Assembly: GCF_947502995.1 (NCBI RefSeq)
Contig: NZ_CANNBW010000001.1
Coordinates: 221,298-285,297, forward strand
From: an uncultured Tenacibaculum sp.
Lineage (GTDB): Bacteria; Bacteroidota; Bacteroidia; Flavobacteriales; Flavobacteriaceae
DNA length: 64,000 nucleotides
Reading direction: 5' to 3'
A model generated the notes under the pieces. The model made no database searches. It saw only the letters and a list, made by a program, of their open reading frames with translations, and was not told the origin of the DNA. Below, piece by piece: positions 8,867 through 15,578 of this stretch. A program made the position numbers and the translations under genes. Every line of letters starts with the position of its first letter. The first letter of the stretch is position 1.

Positions 8867-9910
8867 ATGAGAAAATTAATAGTACTATTAGTTTCTATAA
8901 TGAGCGTGTTTTCTATAAGCGCTCAAAAGGAGTACAAAATTAGAACAGTAGCGTTTTATAATGTTGAAAATTTGTTTGACACTATTAATGATGTTACTAA
9001 GAATGACGAGTTTAGTCCAATGATGGAGCTAAAAGCAGGAAGGTCTAAAGTATATTGGGATAAGATTGATAAACTTGGAAAGGTAATTAACGAACTAGGT
9101 GCAGAAAAAGCTAAAACAAGTCCTGCTATCTTAGGAGTAGCAGAGATTGAGAACAAGCAAGTTTTAGAAGATTTAGTAAAAAATAAACATCTAAAAAAGA
9201 AGCGTTATGGTATTATCCATTTCGATTCTCCTGATAAAAGAGGAATTGATGTAGCTTTATTATATCAACAACGTTATTTTAAGCCAGTTCATTATGAAGC
9301 AGTAAATCCTAATATATATTCAAATAATAAAAAAGTATATACCAGAGATATACTTTGGGTTTCAGGATATCTAGATGATGAGTTAGTACATATATTGGTA
9401 AATCACTGGCCGTCGAGAAGAGGAGGAGAAGCTAAAAGTAGTCCATTAAGAGAGAAAGCTGCATATAAAGTAACTCAAATTATGGAAAGAATTAGAGAGA
9501 ACGATAAAGATGCTAAAATCATTATTATGGGAGATTTTAATGATGATCCTATGAATAAATCTTTTAAAGAAGTAATTAAAACAAAATCAGATAAAGAAGA
9601 TGTAGCTCGAGAAGATGTTTATAATCCTTATGAGAAAATGTTTGAGAAAGGTTTAAATACAACTGCTTACAGAGATAATTTAAGTCTTTTTGACCAGATC
9701 ATGTTTACTTCTCCTTTATTAAATAAGAAAGGAAGAAAAGATTTTTCTAGCTATAAAATGTTTAAGTCAGGTATTTTTAACAAGCGTTTTTTAATGCAAA
9801 AACAAGGTAGATATAAAGGGTATCCTTTTAGAAGTTTTTCTAACGGACAGTATTCTGGAGGTTATAGTGATCACTACCCAGTCTACTTATATTTGATAAA
9901 AGAGAAATAA
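8867..9910 (+). CDS. Secreted endonuclease/exonuclease/phosphatase-family protein
   Basis: The start at 8867 is preferred because it begins a clean signal peptide (MRKLIVLLVSIMSVFSISAQ) and follows a -7 box; the open frame upstream covers the promoter. The 347-residue protein has the EEP/DNase I-like fold motifs: AFYNVENLFD near the mature N-terminus, GVAEIENKQVLEDL (metal-binding Glu), VNHWPSRRGG, IIMGDFNDDP (Asp and Asn) and GYSDHYPVYLYL (catalytic His). Such proteins cleave DNA, RNA or phosphodiesters outside the cytoplasm. Its divergence from the TonB receptor and OB-fold lipoprotein suggests it feeds that uptake system. The family is secure and a nuclease is more likely than a phosphatase. 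Confidence 0.9.
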   Translation: MRKLIVLLVSIMSVFSISAQKEYKIRTVAFYNVENLFDTINDVTKNDEFSPMMELKAGRSKVYWDKIDKLGKVINELGAEKAKTSPAILGVAEIENKQVLEDLVKNKHLKKKRYGIIHFDSPDKRGIDVALLYQQRYFKPVHYEAVNPNIYSNNKKVYTRDILWVSGYLDDELVHILVNHWPSRRGGEAKSSPLREKAAYKVTQIMERIRENDKDAKIIIMGDFNDDPMNKSFKEVIKTKSDKEDVAREDVYNPYEKMFEKGLNTTAYRDNLSLFDQIMFTSPLLNKKGRKDFSSYKMFKSGIFNKRFLMQKQGRYKGYPFRSFSNGQYSGGYSDHYPVYLYLIKEK

Positions 9911-9912
9911 AA

Positions 9913-9953
9913 AGTACGGTTTTTCCACACCAAAAGTGTGGGTAGCCCGTACT
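9913..9953. repeat. Two-stem hairpin with a 5x5 internal loop
   Basis: The outer stem AGTACGG (9913-9919) pairs with CCGTACT (9947-9953). The inner stem CCACAC (9925-9930) pairs with GTGTGG (9936-9941) over a 5-nt loop. The stems are separated by two 5-nt strands. It lies just after the nuclease stop and may act as its terminator, although the T-run is inside the structure rather than after it. Confidence 0.6.
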
Positions 9954-9973
9954 CATGTTTCTTTTAGTATAAT

Positions 9974-9981
9974 TACTTTTG
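9974..9981 (+). promoter_or_regulatory. Candidate -7 box for the M15 lipoprotein gene
   Basis: TACTTTTG, a perfect TAnnTTTG, 26 nt before the ATG at 10008. The hairpin at 9913-9953 lies immediately upstream, in the -33 region. Confidence 0.5.
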
Positions 9982-10007
9982 TATTGAAAAAGTAAAAATT
10001 TAAAAAA

Positions 10008-11492
10008 ATGCTAAAAGAAAAATTAAGTTACATCAAACTGTTTCTATGTTGCTTAGGAACAGTTTTGTTTTTTGCAAATTGCAATGAAGAAGAAATTGAG
10101 TTAGAGAAAAAACAAAATTTAAATTATGAAATTGAAGATATTAACTTTAATAGTTTTATCCGGAAACAAGAACTAAAAGAATTTTACAATAAAGTTATTA
10201 GTGAGGGAGAAACTTTAAAAAGAAGTGAAGAAAGAATTGGTATTAATACTACTTTAATTCGTAGAATTAAAACTGATAAGATAGAGTCGTACACCTTTGC
10301 TGTTGATAAAGATCATTTGCAAAGGAATGAATACGAAAACTTAGTGATCACTAAAGATTTACAAGAGGATAAAATAACAGCAGCTTTTCTAAAGTACAAA
10401 ATGGCTACTGAATTAGAAGTAGATCAAAATGGGGAACCATATCCATTTCAAGGAGCTTTAGAAATTATACCTGTAGAAGAGCAAATTATAGAAGGTTTGT
10501 TGTCTAGAAGTACTACAGTTTGTTTTAGAGTTGGTGTTTTAATGTGTAATGATAATAGAGGAGATTATACTTCAGATCATCAAGTAACAGAAGCATGTAC
10601 AAGGCCAGAGAATATTTATACAGCTCAATCTATTGAATGTGCAACTACATTTGGCCCACCAAGTTTTACTAATGAAACTGGAGGAGGAATAATTGCAGTT
10701 GATAGTGGTTCTTCTGGAGGTTCAGGAAGTCCTTCTAATAGTGGAGGTACTATAATAACATCGCCTTTACCATCAGATTTAAAAACTGAGTTTTTTGAAC
10801 TAGTTGATAGATTAACTCCTGAACAGCATGAATTTTTATATGAATTAGAGAATTCATCTATTAGAAAAGAAATAGGCGTTTTTTACGAGAGAGATAATTT
10901 TTCTCTAAAAGCAGAAGAGTTTATAAAAGAGGCTATTAATGTTCTTATGGATAATGGTGATGTAAATTTTGATGATTGGTATATTAAAACAAAAGTGTCT
11001 GATGATAATTATTTTTATGATGGACCTAAAGAATCAATACCAGATACGTTAATTTTATCAGATGGAAGTTCGATTAATATAAATTTTGGAACAACAAGAT
11101 CTGATAATAAAAATGCAGATCAAGAAGTTTCACCAGTTTTAGTAGAAGGGATGAAATTTGCTTTAGAAAAGGCTAATAATAATTTAAGTTCATCAGAAAA
11201 AATAACAAGTATATACATATCTGCTACAACAAATGGAGAGCATAGTGCAACAAGCAATCATCCTTTAGGTTTAGCAATAGATATAAGTAGAATTAATGGT
11301 AAAAGAATGGCTGTTACAGGAGTGACAAATCAGATAAAGGAATTACAAAAAGCATTCGATAGTTTTCAATATATACGAGAAAATTTTGGTCCACATTTTA
11401 AACATAAATATGATTTAAATACGAATAGATGGAATTTTAATTACCCTGTAGGTGGGCATAAAGATCATATTCATATTTCAGTAAGAAAATAA
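10008..11492 (+). CDS. Lipoprotein with polymorphic-toxin-like layout and C-terminal M15-like zinc peptidase domain
   Basis: A signal with candidate lipobox Cys25 leads into an N-terminal domain (~40-160, with SYTFAVDK and YENLVITK), a cysteine-containing segment (C172, C180, C197, C211), a Ser/Gly-rich linker (~225-252), and a helical segment with LTPEQHEF (269) and AEEFIKEAI...GDVNFDDW (302-324), which resembles linkers before variable toxin domains in Bacteroidota. The C-terminal ~115 residues carry the M15-type zinc motif SNHPLGLAID (His418, Asp425) and HKDHIHI (His487, His489). This predicts peptidoglycan peptidase or carboxypeptidase activity. A small lipoprotein follows 14 nt downstream. 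The M15-like call is good; the toxin role is an inference. Confidence 0.7.
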   Translation: MLKEKLSYIKLFLCCLGTVLFFANCNEEEIELEKKQNLNYEIEDINFNSFIRKQELKEFYNKVISEGETLKRSEERIGINTTLIRRIKTDKIESYTFAVDKDHLQRNEYENLVITKDLQEDKITAAFLKYKMATELEVDQNGEPYPFQGALEIIPVEEQIIEGLLSRSTTVCFRVGVLMCNDNRGDYTSDHQVTEACTRPENIYTAQSIECATTFGPPSFTNETGGGIIAVDSGSSGGSGSPSNSGGTIITSPLPSDLKTEFFELVDRLTPEQHEFLYELENSSIRKEIGVFYERDNFSLKAEEFIKEAINVLMDNGDVNFDDWYIKTKVSDDNYFYDGPKESIPDTLILSDGSSININFGTTRSDNKNADQEVSPVLVEGMKFALEKANNNLSSSEKITSIYISATTNGEHSATSNHPLGLAIDISRINGKRMAVTGVTNQIKELQKAFDSFQYIRENFGPHFKHKYDLNTNRWNFNYPVGGHKDHIHISVRK

Positions 11493-11506
11493 TAAAAAAC
11501 AAAAAC

Positions 11507-11932
11507 ATGAAAAGACTATTTTTTATAACTGTATTTAGTGCGATTTTAGGATGTAATGCGCAAAAGAAAGTTGATTTATCTACAACAGATGTTAATATGA
11601 ACTACATATTTTCTAGTATGTATTCAACTCAACCATTACATAAAGAATTATTTAATAACAGTTTATTTTTATCAGTTTATAAATTCTCAGACTCTAAACT
11701 TTCTAAAGGAAAAATGATTTCTGAATCAGATGAATTTATGAGTAGTTATATGGTTTCTGTGACACCAGATGGGGATAGATATACTGGTAGTAAGTTGTAC
11801 AAAATTGAAGGTGTTTTCAATCCAAAAATTATTAAAGTTGAAGAAGATAAATATCCTTTTTTTACAATAAAAGTAGAACACGGATTAAAAAGTGATAGAA
11901 AGACAGAGTCTTTTCAGTTTAAAGGAGAATGA
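11507..11932 (+). CDS. Small lipoprotein of unknown family, possible partner of the M15 lipoprotein
   Basis: The 141-residue protein starts with a lipoprotein signal (lipobox ILGC, Cys16). The mature part is mixed alpha/beta with no recognised motif; the segment YMVSVTPDGDRYTGSKLYKI looks beta-rich. It lies 14 nt downstream of the M15-domain lipoprotein, and a terminator closes the pair, so they are almost certainly co-transcribed. If the upstream protein is a toxin, this would be in the position of an immunity protein and in the same compartment (periplasm or outer membrane). That role is inferred from position only. Confidence 0.7.
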   Translation: MKRLFFITVFSAILGCNAQKKVDLSTTDVNMNYIFSSMYSTQPLHKELFNNSLFLSVYKFSDSKLSKGKMISESDEFMSSYMVSVTPDGDRYTGSKLYKIEGVFNPKIIKVEEDKYPFFTIKVEHGLKSDRKTESFQFKGE

Positions 11933-11943
11933 TTTCTTGAGAT

Positions 11944-11980
11944 AATCAATCACTTGAATTTTCAAGTAATTGATTGTTTT
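11944..11980 (+). terminator. Intrinsic terminator
   Basis: 15-nt arms (11944-11958, 11961-11975) with one mismatch, followed by a T-run. It closes the M15/small lipoprotein pair. Confidence 0.8.
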
Positions 11981-11992
11981 TATATATCCGTT

Positions 11993-12030
11993 CAGCTTGG
12001 GTTGATACTAAATCAACCTAAGCTGTTTTT
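11993..12030. terminator. Second hairpin between convergent genes
   Basis: 14-nt arms (11993-12006, 12012-12025) with one G:U-type mismatch, followed on the plus strand by TTTTT. It may back up the first terminator or end the minus-strand gene that stops at 12033. Confidence 0.65.
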
Positions 12031-12032
12031 AT

Positions 12033-12377
12033 TTAATTTCTACATATTTCTTCAATGTAGTCATTGAATTTTAATTGGAAAAGAGTTCCTTTTAATAAAT
12101 CTTCTATTTGTCCCAAATCAATCATAGAAACAGCTAAACTTACTCTATTTGATGGAGTCCTTAACAAGAGTGATCGGCAATTATCTCCCATTTTACATTC
12201 ACTACATTTACTTTGCATTTTTGCATCAACTGTAAAATCTAGAAAAGATTCAATTTCAGATAAAGTTAAATGAAAACCTACATCTCTAAAGACTACTTGT
12301 GTAAGTTCTGTTTTTGAGTTAATCCATTGAAATGAAATCCCAATATCATTTGTATAAATTGTTTTTACTTGCTCCAT
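12033..12377 (-). CDS. Small conserved Bacteroidota protein (DUF6686-like), cysteine cluster
   Basis: I chose the ATG at 12377 (MEQVKTIY) because a perfect -7 box at 12396-12403 overlaps the longer possible start at 12398. The ~114-residue protein has a central cysteine cluster KCSECKMGDNC that could bind metal, flanked by mixed alpha/beta sequence. It resembles the Bacteroidota family I know as DUF6686, though I cannot verify this here. It lies downstream of recJ on the same strand but appears to have its own promoter. No function can be assigned; the residues PSNRVSLAVS suggest a soluble cytoplasmic protein. Confidence 0.7.
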   Translation of the reverse strand: MEQVKTIYTNDIGISFQWINSKTELTQVVFRDVGFHLTLSEIESFLDFTVDAKMQSKCSECKMGDNCRSLLLRTPSNRVSLAVSMIDLGQIEDLLKGTLFQLKFNDYIEEICRN

Positions 12378-12395
12378 AGTTGTTGTTTTATGAAA

Positions 12396-12403
12396 CAAAT
12401 ATA
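12396..12403 (-). promoter_or_regulatory. -7 box for the small cysteine-cluster protein
   Basis: Minus strand TATATTTG, 18 nt before the ATG at 12377. It decides the start, since the alternative ATG at 12398 would lie inside this box. Confidence 0.55.
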
Positions 12404-12429
12404 TGTTATTTTTATTTAATCTAAATAAG

Positions 12430-14115
12430 TTATTTTAGGTCCTTCAATTGTAGTTGTATAGATGTATTTCCATTCCATGTATTTTCATCAAGCTGATAAA
12501 CAATATCAAACTCTTGTTGTACATGTTCTATTTTATTTCCTAAGCTAAAACCGATAGCTCCAATACAGTTTTTAGGATTTCCTTGAAAAACAGTTAGTTT
12601 TAAGTGAGTTTTATCTTGTCCAACCTGTTTTCCATAACCATTGTCTCTTACTGAATTAGACTGAAAAATAGGTCTTCTATTTAATGGGCCGAAGGGAGCC
12701 ATTTGATTTATTATTCTGTAGAATTTAGGAGAAATATTACTAAGGTGTAATTCTGCATCAATTTCAATTTCAGGTTCTAATAGTTCTTTTTGAATCGTAT
12801 TTTTTACAACTTCTTCAAATTTTGATTTAAAAGCGTTGTAATTTTCTGGTTTTATAGATAATCCAGCAGCATATTTATGTCCACCAAATTGTTCAATGTA
12901 TTCAGAACAAGCATCCAAAGCATTGTAAACATCAAAACCTTTAACAGATCTTGCAGAAGCAGCTAAAAATTCACCACTTTTTGTGAAAACTACTGTAGGG
13001 CGATAATATGTTTCAGTTAATCTTGAAGCAACAATTCCGATAACGCCTTTATGCCAACTTTCATCGTAAACAGTGGAAGTGAAATTATGCTCTTCACTGT
13101 TTGTTTCTATTTGATACAAAGCTTCTTTTGTAATTTCCTGATCTAACTCTTTTCGATGTGCATTAAACTCTTCAATTTCTTTTGCAATATTTCTTGCCAA
13201 GTCAAGATCTTCAGAGATTAATAAATCTACAGCGTAGCTAGCATGTTTAATTCTACCAGCAGCATTAATTCTAGGAGCTATAATAAAAACAACGTCAGTT
13301 ATAGAAAGTTCTTTTTTATTTATGTGCTGGGTTAACGCTTGAATACCTATTCTCGGAGTGGCGTTTATCACTTTTAAACCGTAATAAGCTAAAACTCTAT
13401 TTTCACCAGTCATAGGAACAATATCTGCTCCAATAGCAGTAACGACTAAATCTAAAAAGGGTAGTAAATCGTCTATAGTTTGTTTCTGTTGTAGTGCTAT
13501 TGCCTGAATTAATTTAAATCCAACACCACATCCGCAAAGTTCTTTATAAGGATATTCACAGTCTATTCGTTTAGGATTTAATACAGCGACTGCATCAGGT
13601 ATTTTTTCTCCAGGTTTGTGATGATCACAAATAATAAAATCGATACCTTTTTCTGTAGCGTAGGCAACTTTTTCAATGGCTTTAATTCCACAATCGAGAG
13701 CAATGATTAAAGAGAATTCATTATCGTGAGCAAAGTCTATTCCGGCAAACGAAACCCCATATCCTTCTTTGTATCTATCAGGAATATATGTTGCTAAATA
13801 AGGGTGAATATTCTTTAAGTAGGAATACATTAATGAAACAGATGTAGTACCATCAACATCATAATCACCATAAATTAAAATTTTCTCTCCATTTTCTATA
13901 GCTTTTTCAACTCTAGAAACAGCTTCATACATATCTTTCATTAAAAAAGGATCATGAAGATCTTCCAAAGAAGGTCTAAAAAAATGTTTAGCTTCATCAA
14001 AAGTTTTGATCCCTCTTTGAACTAAGATTTCAGCTAATTTTAAATCTATATTTAATTCATTAGCTAAAGTATTTACAATATTAAAATCAGGTTTGGGCTT
14101 TAAAGTCCATTTCAT
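12430..14115 (-). CDS. recJ: Single-stranded-DNA-specific exonuclease RecJ
   Basis: This is a 5'-3' ssDNA exonuclease of recombination and mismatch/base-excision repair. The DHH phosphoesterase motifs are intact: GDYDVDG (Asp84, Asp86, Asp88), LDCGI, and CDHH (164-166), followed by the DHHA1 GGHKYAAG motif and a C-terminal OB domain (~440-561). The length of 561 is normal for RecJ. The start at 14115 lies 18 nt after the osmC stop, so the two genes are probably co-transcribed. Confidence 0.96.
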   Translation of the reverse strand: MKWTLKPKPDFNIVNTLANELNIDLKLAEILVQRGIKTFDEAKHFFRPSLEDLHDPFLMKDMYEAVSRVEKAIENGEKILIYGDYDVDGTTSVSLMYSYLKNIHPYLATYIPDRYKEGYGVSFAGIDFAHDNEFSLIIALDCGIKAIEKVAYATEKGIDFIICDHHKPGEKIPDAVAVLNPKRIDCEYPYKELCGCGVGFKLIQAIALQQKQTIDDLLPFLDLVVTAIGADIVPMTGENRVLAYYGLKVINATPRIGIQALTQHINKKELSITDVVFIIAPRINAAGRIKHASYAVDLLISEDLDLARNIAKEIEEFNAHRKELDQEITKEALYQIETNSEEHNFTSTVYDESWHKGVIGIVASRLTETYYRPTVVFTKSGEFLAASARSVKGFDVYNALDACSEYIEQFGGHKYAAGLSIKPENYNAFKSKFEEVVKNTIQKELLEPEIEIDAELHLSNISPKFYRIINQMAPFGPLNRRPIFQSNSVRDNGYGKQVGQDKTHLKLTVFQGNPKNCIGAIGFSLGNKIEHVQQEFDIVYQLDENTWNGNTSIQLQLKDLK

Positions 14116-14133
14116 AGCGAAAAAGTCATGCTG

Positions 14134-14556
14134 TTAGTTGTTGAAAATAATTTCTGTAGTCACTTTTGCAAACTGACGAAACATTTCCATAACTCCACAA
14201 TATTTCTCAATAGATAAGTTCACTACTTTAGTTAGTTTATCATGATCTAAATTGTTACCCTCGAAAAAATATTTTACATGAACTTTATCATAATATTTAG
14301 GATGCTCTTCTGTTAAGTTAGCTTCAACGACTATTTTTAAATCATCGAAAGAAACACGCATTTTTTCAGCAATCATAACAACATCTAATCCAGAACATCC
14401 AGCTAAAGAAGATAACATTAATGCTTTAGGGGAAGCTCCAACAGAATTACCGCCGTTTGCAAAAGAAGTATCCATTAAAACTTGTGCTCCATTTGGGTTG
14501 TCACTTTGAAAAAGTAAATTTTTCTTCCATTCTGTAGTTACAATATTCGATGCCAT
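14134..14556 (-). CDS. OsmC/Ohr-family protein
   Basis: The 140-residue protein has the two family cysteines, Cys54 in LAGCSGLDVV and Cys120 in EKYCGVMEMF, which in OsmC/Ohr proteins reduce organic hydroperoxides using thiols. The length and the order of elements fit the OsmC subgroup (PF02566). The protein is cytoplasmic. It heads an operon with recJ, pairing oxidative defence with DNA repair. Precise substrate preference cannot be read from the sequence. Confidence 0.92.
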   Translation of the reverse strand: MASNIVTTEWKKNLLFQSDNPNGAQVLMDTSFANGGNSVGASPKALMLSSLAGCSGLDVVMIAEKMRVSFDDLKIVVEANLTEEHPKYYDKVHVKYFFEGNNLDHDKLTKVVNLSIEKYCGVMEMFRQFAKVTTEIIFNN

Positions 14557-14588
14557 GTGAGATTTTTTTTGTTACTTGTATTAAATTA

Positions 14589-14596
14589 CAAAATTA
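14589..14596 (-). promoter_or_regulatory. Candidate -7 box for osmC-recJ
   Basis: Minus strand TAATTTTG, a perfect TAnnTTTG, about 33 nt upstream of the osmC start. It lies between osmC and the divergent AhpD-like gene. Confidence 0.5.
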
Positions 14597-14614
14597 CTTA
14601 AATAAAAAATAATT

Positions 14615-15205
14615 ATGCCATTAGTAACCCCCTTAGATCCGAATCACGATGAGGAGACAAAAAGGTTATCAGATTTTTATAATGAAACATTAGGATTTTG
14701 TCCTAATTCAGTTCTTACAATGCAAAGAAGACCAGAGATTTCTAAAGCTTTTATCAACTTAAACAAAGCTGTTATGGCAAATCATGGTCGTATAACTTCT
14801 GCTTTAAAACGTATGATTGCGTGGGTAAGTAGTAATGCTACAGGTTGTAGATATTGTCAAGCACATGCAATTAGAGCTGCTGAACGTTATGGAGCTGAAC
14901 AAGAAAAGTTAGATAATATTTGGGAATATAGAACGCATTCTGCTTTTTCAGATGCTGAAAGAGCTGCTTTAGATTTTTCGTTAGCTGCTTCGGTAGTACC
15001 TAATAATGTAGATGAGTCGATAAAGACAGAATTATACAAATATTGGGATGAAGGTGAAATCGTAGAAATGTTAGGAGTAATTTCTTTATTCGGATATTTA
15101 AATAGATGGAATGATTCTATGGGAACAAGTATTGAAGACGGTGCTGTAGAAAGTGGAGAACAATACTTAGGAAAGCACGGTTGGAATAAAGGTAAACACC
15201 AATAA
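14615..15205 (+). CDS. Carboxymuconolactone decarboxylase/AhpD-like peroxidase-related protein
   Basis: The AhpD-type active site CRYCQAH (Cys78, Cys81, His84) is intact in a helical 196-residue protein. Members act as alkylhydroperoxidases or thiol-disulfide partners; 'peroxidase-related enzyme' subgroups have this length. It is divergent from osmC, another peroxide-defence gene, so the intergenic region could carry shared control. The protein is cytoplasmic, and a terminator follows. The fold call is secure, the reaction less so. Confidence 0.9.
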   Translation: MPLVTPLDPNHDEETKRLSDFYNETLGFCPNSVLTMQRRPEISKAFINLNKAVMANHGRITSALKRMIAWVSSNATGCRYCQAHAIRAAERYGAEQEKLDNIWEYRTHSAFSDAERAALDFSLAASVVPNNVDESIKTELYKYWDEGEIVEMLGVISLFGYLNRWNDSMGTSIEDGAVESGEQYLGKHGWNKGKHQ

Positions 15206-15227
15206 GATTTACGCAAACTTTAATACT

Positions 15228-15260
15228 AAAAACTCGTAGCTATACGAGTTTTTGTTTTTT
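15228..15260 (+). terminator. Intrinsic terminator
   Basis: Perfect 11-bp arms (15228-15238, 15243-15253) followed by GTTTTTT. It ends the AhpD-like gene. Confidence 0.85.
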
Positions 15261-15578
15261 TACGTTAACTTATATACCAAATATTAATCTAATGAAAAAC
15301 TACAAGTATATGAAAACCTAAAAAACAAACTTCAAACGAAAATTATCTAGTTTTAGATAATAAAAATGATCCCCCTAAGAAAATACTAAAGAAATAAACA
15401 GTCCCCTAAAACCCCAAATAAGAATAAATTAGTATATAAATTAATTAACTATTTCTACATAGTTAAACAACAGTTTTATTGTGTAACTGTTTGTACTTCA
15501 TATTTTTTTTGATTCCCCTATTTCTTCATAATAGGTTATTAAACAACCATATTTAAAAGACATTTAAAACTAAAAATC
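15261..15578 (+). promoter_or_regulatory. Long gene-free leader with three CCCCTA motifs upstream of the DUF5060 enzyme
   Basis: No gene fits here. In otherwise AT-rich DNA there are three copies of a C-run motif: GATCCCCCTAA (15368-15378), AGTCCCCTAAA (near 15400-15410) and GATTCCCCTA (15511-15520). A related copy lies upstream of the GH16 gene in its own coding orientation (47880-47888). No perfect TAnnTTTG box was found, which may mean an activator-dependent promoter. Confidence 0.45.
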
